Shown piece by piece: positions 23,653-31,743 of a stretch of 64,000 bases of DNA. A program made the translations under genes and the position numbers. Each line of letters starts with the position of its first letter. The first letter of the stretch is position 1. The notes beneath the pieces were generated by a model. The model did no database searches. It saw nothing but the letters and a program-made list of their open reading frames with translations, and was not told where the DNA came from. This DNA is from Kaistella faecalis (lineage in GTDB: Bacteria > Bacteroidota > Bacteroidia > Flavobacteriales > Weeksellaceae): assembly GCF_019195395.1 (NCBI RefSeq), contig NZ_CP078067.1, positions 2,247,783 through 2,311,782 of the forward strand. Reading direction: 5' to 3'.

Positions 23653-25306
23653 AAATAAATTTTTTAATCTGTGGCTTTTGGACAAGTTACGACTTGTCCC
23701 TACGTTGCTTTTGTTTTTTTCTACGGCGACGTTTGCTCAAAAAAGCGCTGATCTGATCATTACAAACGCAAAAATTTATACCGTTAACCAAAAATTCGAG
23801 ATTGCAGAATCGATGGCGGTTTCCAATGGAAAAATCGTTGCGGTGGGAAAGAGCAGGGATATTTTAAAGAAATTTAAATCCAAAAATATTCAGAACCTTG
23901 AGGGTAAAACTGTTTATCCGGGATTCATCGATGCGCACTGCCATTTCACAGGTTACGCCACGGACAAATGGAAGTGTGAACTGTGGGGAACAAAATCCTG
24001 GGAAGAAATCATTCAAAGAATGACGGAGTATTCCAAAACGGCTCCGATGGAGTGGCTCTACGGAAGAAGTTGGGACCAGAATGACTGGCCAGTAAAAGAA
24101 TTTCCGAATAAAGTAAAGCTGGATGAACTTTTCCCGAACCGTCCTGTGTATTTAAAAAGAGTTGACGGTCACGCAGCCGTTGCCAATCAAAAAGCGCTGG
24201 ATATCGCAGGCATAACGGTGAATACTAAAATCGCCGGCGGTGAAATTGAGGTCGAAAACGGAAAACTTACCGGAATTTTGATTGATAACGCGATGACGCT
24301 CGTGGAAAAATATATTCCAGAAATCAGCGATGAAATGGCGATACAGTATTTCACCGAATTGCAGAAAGAATGTTTTTCTTACGGATTAACATCGCTTCAC
24401 GACTGCGGAATTTCAACCCATACCTTTTCACTCCTGGAAGAAATGCAGAAGCAGGACAAACTTCAGATGAAGATTTTTGCCTTGCTTTCAGATGAACCTT
24501 CAACCTATGAAGAATGGATCAAGAAAGGAAGATTCACGAAAGGAAATATCACTTTTGGCGGATATAAAGTTTATTCTGACGGAGCTTTAGGAAGCCGCGG
24601 CGCGTGTCTGCTTCACGATTATTCAGATAAAAAAGACTGGAAAGGTTTTCTTCTGAGTGATAAGCAACATTTTGAAAATTTAGCCAAAAGACTTAAAAAC
24701 AGCGATCTTCAGATGTGCACGCACGCCATCGGAGATTCTGCGAACCGGACAATTCTCAAAATTTACGGTGATGTTTTAGGTATAAAAAATGACAGAAGAT
24801 GGCGGATTGAACATGCCCAGATTGTTGACAAAAACGATTTTAATCTGTTCGGAAAATATTCGATAATTCCTTCTGTTCAGCCTACACATGCGACTTCGGA
24901 TATGTACTGGGCGGAAGAAAGATTGGGAAAAGAGCGGCTTAAATATTCTTACGCTTATGAAGATTTATTGAAACAGAACGGCTGGCTTCCTCTGGGAACG
25001 GATTTTCCGGTCGAAGAAATCAATCCGATCAAGACTTTTTATGCGGCGGTTGCGAGAAAAGACGCCAAACATTTTCCGGCCAACGGTTTTCAGAAAGAAA
25101 ATGCGTTGACAAGAGAACAGGCATTGCGCGGAATGACAATCTGGGCGGCCAAAGCAGCTTTTCAGGAAAAGGAATTCGGAAGTCTGGAAGTAGGGAAATC
25201 TGCGGATTTTGTGGTGCTGAATCAGGATTTAATGACAGCAGAAGAAAATTCAATTTTAAACACAAAAGTTTTGGAGACATTTTCAAATGGAAACAAAGTA
25301 TTTTAA
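23645..25306 (+). CDS. Secreted YtcJ-like metal-dependent amidohydrolase
   Basis: 553 residues. After a signal peptide (hydrophobic PTLLLFFSTATFAQ, cleavage near residue 32) comes an amidohydrolase-3 fold: ADLIITNAKIYTV, metal ligands in DAHCHF, the KVYSDGALGSR strand, THAIGDSANR and a final DFPVEEINP. YtcJ-like enzymes hydrolyse N-acyl or formamide bonds; the substrate here is unknown. The odd part is residues 9-20 (DKLRLVPTL region), which are encoded by the right REP of the adjacent RAYT element, so the original N-terminus was probably replaced. No better in-frame ATG exists before the catalytic domain. The export signal may still work. Confidence 0.88.
   Translation: MNRNKFFNLWLLDKLRLVPTLLLFFSTATFAQKSADLIITNAKIYTVNQKFEIAESMAVSNGKIVAVGKSRDILKKFKSKNIQNLEGKTVYPGFIDAHCHFTGYATDKWKCELWGTKSWEEIIQRMTEYSKTAPMEWLYGRSWDQNDWPVKEFPNKVKLDELFPNRPVYLKRVDGHAAVANQKALDIAGITVNTKIAGGEIEVENGKLTGILIDNAMTLVEKYIPEISDEMAIQYFTELQKECFSYGLTSLHDCGISTHTFSLLEEMQKQDKLQMKIFALLSDEPSTYEEWIKKGRFTKGNITFGGYKVYSDGALGSRGACLLHDYSDKKDWKGFLLSDKQHFENLAKRLKNSDLQMCTHAIGDSANRTILKIYGDVLGIKNDRRWRIEHAQIVDKNDFNLFGKYSIIPSVQPTHATSDMYWAEERLGKERLKYSYAYEDLLKQNGWLPLGTDFPVEEINPIKTFYAAVARKDAKHFPANGFQKENALTREQALRGMTIWAAKAAFQEKEFGSLEVGKSADFVVLNQDLMTAEENSILNTKVLETFSNGNKVF
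23681..23703 (-). repeat. Right REP, inside the amidohydrolase gene
   Basis: Read on the minus strand it is the left REP with three changes. Two of them (stem positions 10 and 19) are compensatory, turning G-C into A-T and keeping the hairpin; the third only opens the loop. Confidence 0.85.
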
Positions 25307-25309
25307 ATT

Positions 25310-26365
25310 TTGAAGAAAATCGCCTACATTGAACTGGATACGCACGCAGAAATTGCGCGAAACTTTATGGATCTGATGCAGGATTCCAGTGAATTTTCTG
25401 TGGATTATTACTTCAGTGAAAAGATTTCAAAACAAATCAGCCGCAAAAATTCCAACATATTTTTGAGTGACCGTTCTAAAATTATCAGCCAACTGAAAGA
25501 AAAAAAATATGATTTGATGATCATTGGAACCGCACACCGATATTTCGATGTGTTTTTAAAAATTACTGAATATTTTAATACCGCTGTAATCGTACATAAT
25601 CTTAATTTCGCTAAGATCTGCAGGTTTCAACTGTTTAAAAATATTTTCAAAAAGGATTTTAAATACCGTTTAAAACTCCTGCTGAAAGAAGGTTTATTTT
25701 CTGCTCCAAAGGTTTTCGGAAAAGCCCGCAATCTTTTGGTTTTGGATGAAAGTTTAATGAAAGAAAATCCGGATTTAAGCCTCAAATTCCTGCCGGTTTT
25801 TTATTTGCATGAGTACGAAAAACCGCGGAAATCAATTATTACGATCGTGATTCCTGGCGCGGTTTCTCAGCAAAGACGGGATTATCTTCACATTTTTGAA
25901 CGGATAAGAACCTTTATTAGAAACACCCATTTTCAGTTTGTGTTTTTAGGTAAAGCTGCGGGACAGGAACTGTTGTGGTTAAAGGATTTTGAGAGTAAAA
26001 AACCGCAGAATATTTCCCTACAATATTTCACCAAGAAAGTGCCACAGCCCATTTTCGATGAGTGGATGCGTAAAGCGGATATTTTGTGGTGTCCGCTTCA
26101 GAAAGAAACCGAATTTTTCAGCCAGAAAGAATTCTACGGAATCACCAAAATGAGCGGAAATGTGGGCGACGCCATTAAATACGGAAAACTCGCGATATTC
26201 CCAGAGAACTATCCCAATTCACATCCGTTCATCATTCCCGAAAATAAAAATGTTGAGGAGGAAATTTATACTTATCACAAATGGATGGGATATGATTTTG
26301 AACAAAATTTCGCTAAAGAAAAAGTGCTGAAATATTTAGAAGAAAAACTCACTGAACTTCTCTAA
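25310..26365 (+). CDS. GT-B-like glycosyltransferase family protein (tentative)
   Basis: 351 residues, starting at TTG 25310; the first downstream ATG (25367) would remove the first beta strand KKIAYIEL. There is no signal peptide. The N-terminal half looks like a Rossmann-type domain and the second half (ITIVIPGAVSQQRRDY, HFQFVFLGKA, ADILWCPLQ) follows the order seen in the C-terminal domain of GT-B glycosyltransferases. No exact family motif is recognised, so the call rests on layout and on the adjoining glycan genes. It begins three bases after the amidohydrolase stop and overlaps the flippase gene tail-to-tail by four bases. Confidence 0.55.
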   Translation: MKKIAYIELDTHAEIARNFMDLMQDSSEFSVDYYFSEKISKQISRKNSNIFLSDRSKIISQLKEKKYDLMIIGTAHRYFDVFLKITEYFNTAVIVHNLNFAKICRFQLFKNIFKKDFKYRLKLLLKEGLFSAPKVFGKARNLLVLDESLMKENPDLSLKFLPVFYLHEYEKPRKSIITIVIPGAVSQQRRDYLHIFERIRTFIRNTHFQFVFLGKAAGQELLWLKDFESKKPQNISLQYFTKKVPQPIFDEWMRKADILWCPLQKETEFFSQKEFYGITKMSGNVGDAIKYGKLAIFPENYPNSHPFIIPENKNVEEEIYTYHKWMGYDFEQNFAKEKVLKYLEEKLTELL

Positions 26366-27840
26366 AATTTAAAGAGGCTTTTCAGGAAATTACGGTTGAT
26401 ATATTCGCCGAGCGGAAAAATTTTCAGGAAATAATTTCCCACAAAAAACATCAGAAGAACAATTCCAGGTTTATAGAATAAATTCACAAAACTGCTCTTG
26501 AATTCCGGTAAAATTACCGCTACAGTAATTCCTAAAGTTCCGATGATTAGAGCGTAAATCATTTCGATTGTGAGCGGAAATACCCCAAATTTAATGTAGT
26601 TGAAAACGATCTTTGCGATATTGAATAGTGTTAAAGATATTGCAGTTGCAATGGCCACTCCAAAAAGTTCAAGGTTTGTATTTTTAAGGAAATACAGGTT
26701 TAGTGTCACCGTCGTTACCGCTAAAAACAGCATCACTACAATATTGAAACGGTAATATTTCGAAAGAGAAATTATATGACCGTTGAATCCTGTAGCCAGA
26801 TCAAAAAGCATCGCAAATCCCAGTACCCAGATAACCGGTTCCGATTGTCTCAAGAGCTCGCCGTTCTTAATAAAATGAGTTAAATAAGGAAACCCGACCA
26901 AAACACAGGACAGCAAAACGAAGCCCAGAAAAAAGAGAACAAGTGATGATTTTTTATGCATCCTGTCGAGCTCCTCGAAATTGTTTTCAGCAAGATGTTT
27001 ATTGATAATCGGTGCCGAAATACTGTATAAACCCATCGCCGGAACAGTGATAAGAGAAATAATAGAGTAGAGGGTGTTGTAAACTCCGTTCGGTTCGAAC
27101 CCCAGAAATTCCCCAATCATCACACTGTCGATTCTCACCGCAATGAAATTTCCGATGTTGCCCAGAAACCCATAAAAACTGTAATTCAGAACTTCTTTCC
27201 ACAGATTGTCTTTTTTGATATAATCTGTAGAAAAATCAGGTTTTAGTTTTTCAAGTCTGTTCGTGTAATAAATATATCCGAAAAGTCCCACAATAAACAT
27301 AAGAATAAAGAACAGATACGCTGCTTTTTCCGGAAACCCGAGAAAGAAGAACAGACAGAACGCGCCCAGGTTGGCAACTTTGGGCAAAAGGTTTTCGAAG
27401 ATATTCGGAATGGCGATCCGCTTGAAATTTGATAAATATTTATTAAAAACCGCGCTGAACGCGAGTACAAGAATTAATGGCAAAATCAGGCGTTTCATTT
27501 GCCACATCTCGGTTTCCTGAAGCTTCGGAAAGAGCAGATTTACCGCAAAATATCCGGTAAGGAAAATCAGGAAATTCGCCAAAACGCCCAACAGCGAGAG
27601 CGACAGGAAATTCTGGTGTTTACCGTCTTGCTTTGTTTGCGTATAGAATTTTACATTCGAAAAAGACAGCCCGAACACGACGATTGGGAGCAGCATTTCT
27701 GCGGTAGGAAGTACGTAACGGAGTTTTCCGTAAAACTCCATATCGTGGGGAAAAACGAATATTGCTGAGAACGTTCCGAGTAAAAAACCCAGATATCCAA
27801 TCAATGAATATTTAAATCCCTGCCGCGCTACAACACTCAT
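26362..27840 (-). CDS. Wzx-like polysaccharide flippase
   Basis: 492 residues, almost entirely hydrophobic with about 12-14 membrane helices, typical of the MOP/PST superfamily that flips lipid-linked sugars or polysaccharide units across the inner membrane. The N-terminus (RQGFKYSLIGYLGFLLG) and central GFLGNIGNFIAVRIDSVMIGEFLG helix pair match oligosaccharide flippases. It overlaps the FkbM methyltransferase start by four bases (ATGA), which shows translational coupling in one operon. The substrate is unknown; the neighbouring glycosyltransferases and methyltransferase suggest a surface polysaccharide or glycolipid. Confidence 0.88.
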   Translation of the reverse strand: MSVVARQGFKYSLIGYLGFLLGTFSAIFVFPHDMEFYGKLRYVLPTAEMLLPIVVFGLSFSNVKFYTQTKQDGKHQNFLSLSLLGVLANFLIFLTGYFAVNLLFPKLQETEMWQMKRLILPLILVLAFSAVFNKYLSNFKRIAIPNIFENLLPKVANLGAFCLFFFLGFPEKAAYLFFILMFIVGLFGYIYYTNRLEKLKPDFSTDYIKKDNLWKEVLNYSFYGFLGNIGNFIAVRIDSVMIGEFLGFEPNGVYNTLYSIISLITVPAMGLYSISAPIINKHLAENNFEELDRMHKKSSLVLFFLGFVLLSCVLVGFPYLTHFIKNGELLRQSEPVIWVLGFAMLFDLATGFNGHIISLSKYYRFNIVVMLFLAVTTVTLNLYFLKNTNLELFGVAIATAISLTLFNIAKIVFNYIKFGVFPLTIEMIYALIIGTLGITVAVILPEFKSSFVNLFYKPGIVLLMFFVGNYFLKIFPLGEYINRNFLKSLFKF

Positions 27841-28661
27841 ATGTCGGTATTTTTTAGCGGTTGCGGAATAAATATTATGTTGTTGATGTACGCTGCTTTG
27901 CTGCCTACTCTGTTTCCGGCGGTTCCGGTAATTATATTTTCAGTCAGTTTTTCGAGTTCGAAAGTTGTCCGGTTAAAGAAAAAAGCGCCGTAACCCCAGT
28001 TTTCAATTTCATGAATCAAATCCGGAAGGGGTTCGGAATGATGCCGCTGTTCCATTTCCACCATTAAAGTCGGGCGGTATTCTTCGATCACTTTTTTTGC
28101 GCCGCGCAGGGTGTTCATTTCATTTCCTTCGACATCAATTTTAATGAAATCGATTTTTTTCAGGTTTTCAAGGCCGGCCCAATCATCAAGTTTAATCACT
28201 TTTACCTGCTGAAGAATATGTTTTGATTCTTCATTTTCGCGGTAATCGAGTTTCAAAGTTCCTCTTGAAGTATATGTTTTTCCTTTAATCACCGGGATTT
28301 TAAATTCTGCAGTTTCGTTTCTGTCAGAAAGCGCCAGTGGATAAATATGAACCTGCGGAAAAATTCTTTTGAGACGGTTGTAGATTTTTTTGTTGGGTTC
28401 GAAGGCGTAGATATTCTGTGGCGAAAGTTTTTGTTCCATCTGATAGATGAAACTTCCTACGTTGGCACCAATATCAATCATTACTGCATCTTTTTTGAGA
28501 AAATCTTTAATCCATATCAGTTCCGGCTCAATATTGCGCGCTGAATAGTTCTCCCTTGAAATATTTTTTAAATGTTTAAAATATCTCGCTTTGTAAAAAC
28601 CCGGGGTAAAGAACTGTAATTTTTCGGTTAATCGTTGATATAAAGACATACGGTTTTTCAT
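27837..28661 (-). CDS. FkbM-family methyltransferase
   Basis: 274 residues from the ATG at 28661. A start at 28682 is possible but its first codons coincide with the -7 box, so the second ATG is preferred. The SAM-binding motif DIGANVGSFI is near residues 84-93, and the FkbM hallmark FIKIDVEGNEMNTLRGA lies in the C-terminal half. FkbM enzymes methylate hydroxyls of sugars and polyketides; next to a flippase this suggests O-methylation of a surface sugar. It is the first gene of a two-gene minus-strand operon and is divergent from the amylase gene. Confidence 0.88.
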   Translation of the reverse strand: MKNRMSLYQRLTEKLQFFTPGFYKARYFKHLKNISRENYSARNIEPELIWIKDFLKKDAVMIDIGANVGSFIYQMEQKLSPQNIYAFEPNKKIYNRLKRIFPQVHIYPLALSDRNETAEFKIPVIKGKTYTSRGTLKLDYRENEESKHILQQVKVIKLDDWAGLENLKKIDFIKIDVEGNEMNTLRGAKKVIEEYRPTLMVEMEQRHHSEPLPDLIHEIENWGYGAFFFNRTTFELEKLTENIITGTAGNRVGSKAAYINNIIFIPQPLKNTDI

Positions 28662-28670
28662 TGCAGCTAA

Positions 28671-28678
28671 CAAAGGTA
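28671..28678 (-). promoter_or_regulatory. -7 box of the FkbM-flippase operon
   Basis: The minus strand reads TACCTTTG, nine bases before the ATG at 28661. It overlaps the alternative ATG at 28682, which decides the start. Confidence 0.6.
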
Positions 28679-28776
28679 ACAAAATATGTTAAATAAATGT
28701 TAAAGCGCTTCTTAAACATGAATTTTCTTCCATTAAAAACTGCTTTTCGTTACCTTTAGCCTTCGAATAAAATTAT

Positions 28777-30402
28777 ATGAAAAAGATATTTCTACTCGCC
28801 GGATTTGCGCTCCTTTCTTCCTGTTCTACGGTTCAGAATTCCAATAACAAAACCTTCACCTGGGAAGGGGCTAATATGTATTTTCTTTTGACCGACCGGT
28901 TCAAAAATGGTGATCAAACCAATGATGTCAATTTTGAAAGAACGGAAAAAGCAGCAGTTTTAAGAGGATTTGAAGGAGGCGATCTGCGCGGGATTATTCA
29001 GAAGCTTGATGATAATTATTTTTCGGATTTGGGAATCAATGCGATTTGGATGACACCGGTTGTAGAACAGATTCATAACGCAACAGACGAGGGAACCGGT
29101 AAAACTTACGGATTTCACGGCTATTGGACGAAAGACTGGACCGCACTGGATCCGAATTTCGGTACAAAACAGGATCTAAAGGAACTTGTAGAAAAAGCCC
29201 ACGCCAAAGGAATCAGAATTGTTTTGGATGCAGTGATTAATCACACGGGTCCGGTAACGCCAACCGATCCGGTTTACCCGAACTCCTGGGTGCGTACTTC
29301 ACCACAGTGTACTTACAATACTTACCAAAACACCACGGCTTGTACGTTGGTCGCCAATCTTCCGGATATTATTACTGAATCAAATGCTGAAGCCGAACTG
29401 CCGCAAATGTTGGTTGAAAAATGGAAAAAAGAGGGCAGATATGAAGCAGAAATAAAATCTCTTAATGAATTTTTTGCCAGAACAGGTTATCCAAGAGCGC
29501 CAAAATATTATATCATGAAATGGCTTGCTGATTATGTAGAGCGATTTGGAATTGATGGCTATCGAGTAGATACAGTGAAGCACACGAATGAAGATGTTTG
29601 GAAAGATTTCCAGAAGGTAAGTCAGGAAGCTTTTGATATTTATAAAAGAAACAATCCCTCGAAAGTTCTTGATAATAATCTGTTTTTCACTGTTGGTGAA
29701 GTTTACGGCTATGGAATTTCGCAAAAACAGGATTACGATTTCGGTGATAAAAAAGTAAATTATTACCAAAACGGTTTCAAGTCACTCATCAATTTCGATT
29801 TTAAAGGCGATGCTAACAAATCTTACGAAGAGCTTTTTTCAGGCTATTCAAAGATTCTTCATTCTGATCTAAATGGTAAGACGGTGATGAATTATCTTAC
29901 CTCTCACGACGATGGTTCCCCTTTCGATAAAGACAGAAAAAGAACTTACGAATCGGCAACCAAACTTCTTTTAGCTCCCGGAATTTCTCAAGTTTATTAC
30001 GGCGACGAAACTGCGCGCGATTTAACGATTGAAGGTGCGACAGGAGATGCCACGCTTCGTAGCAACATGAACTGGAACGATCTTCAGAATTTTGCTGAAA
30101 CGAGAAAACTTCTTCAGCATTATCAGAAGCTAGGAAAATTCCGTGCAAATCATCCGGCGGTTGGAGCGGGAGTTCATCAAATGATTTCGTCATCACCTTA
30201 TTGGTTTACAAGATCTTATAACAATGACAAAGTTTTAATTGGGTTAGATTTAAATACAGGTATTAAAGAAATTTCCGTATCGGATATTTTTGAAAACGGT
30301 ACCAAACTCCACGACGCATACTCCGGAAAAACAGTAAAAGTCGAAAATGGAAAAGCAATAATCAATACCGAATTTTCGTTGGTTTTGTTTGAACAGATTT
30401 AA
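28777..30402 (+). CDS. GH13 alpha-amylase-type lipoprotein
   Basis: 541 residues. The N-terminus is a lipoprotein signal with lipobox LSSC (Cys16), so the enzyme is anchored in a membrane facing the periplasm or surface. The GH13 barrel has all conserved regions: DAVINH, GYRVDTVKH with nucleophile Asp265, the acid/base Glu308 in VGEVYG, and Asp378 in SHDDG. It should cleave or transfer alpha-1,4 (or similar) glucans. No susC/susD genes are adjacent, so it is not part of a standard utilisation locus. The thioredoxin-like gene follows after two bases. A TACCTTTA box lies at 28751-28758. Confidence 0.94.
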   Translation: MKKIFLLAGFALLSSCSTVQNSNNKTFTWEGANMYFLLTDRFKNGDQTNDVNFERTEKAAVLRGFEGGDLRGIIQKLDDNYFSDLGINAIWMTPVVEQIHNATDEGTGKTYGFHGYWTKDWTALDPNFGTKQDLKELVEKAHAKGIRIVLDAVINHTGPVTPTDPVYPNSWVRTSPQCTYNTYQNTTACTLVANLPDIITESNAEAELPQMLVEKWKKEGRYEAEIKSLNEFFARTGYPRAPKYYIMKWLADYVERFGIDGYRVDTVKHTNEDVWKDFQKVSQEAFDIYKRNNPSKVLDNNLFFTVGEVYGYGISQKQDYDFGDKKVNYYQNGFKSLINFDFKGDANKSYEELFSGYSKILHSDLNGKTVMNYLTSHDDGSPFDKDRKRTYESATKLLLAPGISQVYYGDETARDLTIEGATGDATLRSNMNWNDLQNFAETRKLLQHYQKLGKFRANHPAVGAGVHQMISSSPYWFTRSYNNDKVLIGLDLNTGIKEISVSDIFENGTKLHDAYSGKTVKVENGKAIINTEFSLVLFEQI

Positions 30403-30404
30403 AT

Positions 30405-30929
30405 ATGAAAAGAATAGCCAGCTTACTAACGATCTTCATTTCCTGCGTGGTTTTTTCGCAAAAAGTTCCCGAAATCAATAAAACTGAATTCTCAAATGAG
30501 GCATTAGCACAGAAAATTACCTCCCAAAACGGCAAAAAACTTTCGGTTTCAGAAGTTTTAAAAATGCATGAAGGCAAAATTTTAATCATTGATTTCTGGG
30601 CGAGCTGGTGCCGTGACTGTATTCTGGCATTGCCGTCAACGAAGGAACTTAAAGCGAAAAACCCCGAGATCGAGTTTGTTTATTTTTCCCTCGACCGCTC
30701 GCACGAACAGTGGAAAAAAGGTCTGGAAAAGTATCAGATTGCAGAAAACGAAAATTATTGGTTTGATGAAGGCTGGAAAAATAATTTCAATAATTACATC
30801 GACCTGAACTGGGTTCCGAGGTTTATTATTGTTGACCAGAAAGGCGGAATTGCAAAATATTATGCAATAAGTCCCGCCGATCCCGAAATGCAAAAAACGA
30901 TTGATCAGCTGAAAAGCAAAAGTCTTTAA
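30405..30929 (+). CDS. TlpA/thioredoxin-like exported protein
   Basis: 174 residues with a signal peptide (MKRIASLLTIFISCVVFSQ) and a thioredoxin fold carrying WCRDC (Cys69, Cys72) and a cis-proline segment WVPRFIIVD. The layout matches TlpA/ResA-like reductases that reduce exported or cytochrome disulfides in the periplasm. A cysteine at residue 14 lies inside the hydrophobic core, not at a proper lipobox. It starts two bases after the amylase gene and is probably co-transcribed with it. The functional link between them is unclear. Confidence 0.88.
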   Translation: MKRIASLLTIFISCVVFSQKVPEINKTEFSNEALAQKITSQNGKKLSVSEVLKMHEGKILIIDFWASWCRDCILALPSTKELKAKNPEIEFVYFSLDRSHEQWKKGLEKYQIAENENYWFDEGWKNNFNNYIDLNWVPRFIIVDQKGGIAKYYAISPADPEMQKTIDQLKSKSL

Positions 30930-30934
30930 AAATT

Positions 30935-31600
30935 TCAAAGAAAAGGCGCGCTCAGAAAATCGTTGAGCGGTTTAATGCTTTTAAAGATTTTGGCGAAACT
31001 TTCTGCTGCATTTTCTTTCATCAGCGCTTCGTTGGAAACAGGATGAACAACAATAAAATTCTTGAGTTTTAAAAATTCCGCCATCGGGTCATCTTTTTCG
31101 AAACCGGCAGGAACGCGCTGCAGCTTTTGTTCTACACTTAAACCGCGGAAATTATTCCGGAATTCATCCTGTTCTAAAATACTCAGGAATTCTTTGCTGT
31201 TCATGGAGATTTCTCTACGTATTTCCTTTAAGACAGAAGGTTCGGGCTGGTAAACACCGCCTGCTAAAAAAGATTTTCCGGGCTCGATATGAAGATAGTA
31301 GCCTGAAATTCTGTTTCCTTTTCCCATTCCTAAACCCGCACCGAAATTGGTTTTGTAAGGTGATTTGTCTTTGGAGAATCTTATGTCTCTGTAAATTCTG
31401 AACAATGCTTTTTTAGCATCTGTTTTTAAGATTTCTTCATCGAATTTTCCGATTTCTTCAATCAGTACTTCAACCAAATCTGCCACATTGCTGTTGGCGG
31501 ATAAGTAACGTTCCTTATTTTCGGTAAACCAATCGCGGTTATTGTTTTTGCTAAGATCTTTCAGGAACATTAAGGTTGAATTTTTGATGGCTGCAGACAT
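30935..31600 (-). CDS. DUF2461 family protein
   Basis: 221 residues covering the full DUF2461 (TIGR02453) domain. Recognisable parts are LKDLSKNNNRDWFTENK at the N-terminus, FRIYRDIRFSKDKSPYKTNF in the centre and GGGVYQPEP-like glycine turns (here AGGVYQPE) afterwards. No biochemical role is established for this widespread family. It is cytoplasmic, with no signal or membrane segment. Its 3' end lies five bases from the thioredoxin-like gene, tail to tail, with no terminator between, so the two transcripts may overlap. It is divergent from the helicase gene. Confidence 0.9.
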   Translation of the reverse strand: MSAAIKNSTLMFLKDLSKNNNRDWFTENKERYLSANSNVADLVEVLIEEIGKFDEEILKTDAKKALFRIYRDIRFSKDKSPYKTNFGAGLGMGKGNRISGYYLHIEPGKSFLAGGVYQPEPSVLKEIRREISMNSKEFLSILEQDEFRNNFRGLSVEQKLQRVPAGFEKDDPMAEFLKLKNFIVVHPVSNEALMKENAAESFAKIFKSIKPLNDFLSAPFL

Positions 31601-31714
31601 ATTTTGCGGATTTTAATTTCAAATTTAGCTGAAATAATGAAAACGGAGATACATGATTCCGTGTTTAACAGAAATTTAATAAAACAATGTAATTTTTATC
31701 AAATCTAAAAAGTG

Positions 31715-31722
31715 TATCTTTG
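31715..31722 (+). promoter_or_regulatory. -7 box of the first DEAD helicase
   Basis: TATCTTTG, 21 bases before the ATG at 31744. It rules out the in-frame TTG at 31720 as a start, because that codon lies inside the box. Confidence 0.6.
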
Positions 31723-31743
31723 CAAAATATTTTAAAATACTTA

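Larger units (their letters stand above)
23103..23703 (+). mobile_element. RAYT element with inverted terminal REPs
   Basis: A complete REP-RAYT-REP unit: left REP 23103-23125, transposase 23176-23652 and right REP 23681-23703 in inverted orientation. The two REPs match at 20 of 23 positions when one is reversed. Its right end lies within the 5' part of the amidohydrolase gene. Confidence 0.8.
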
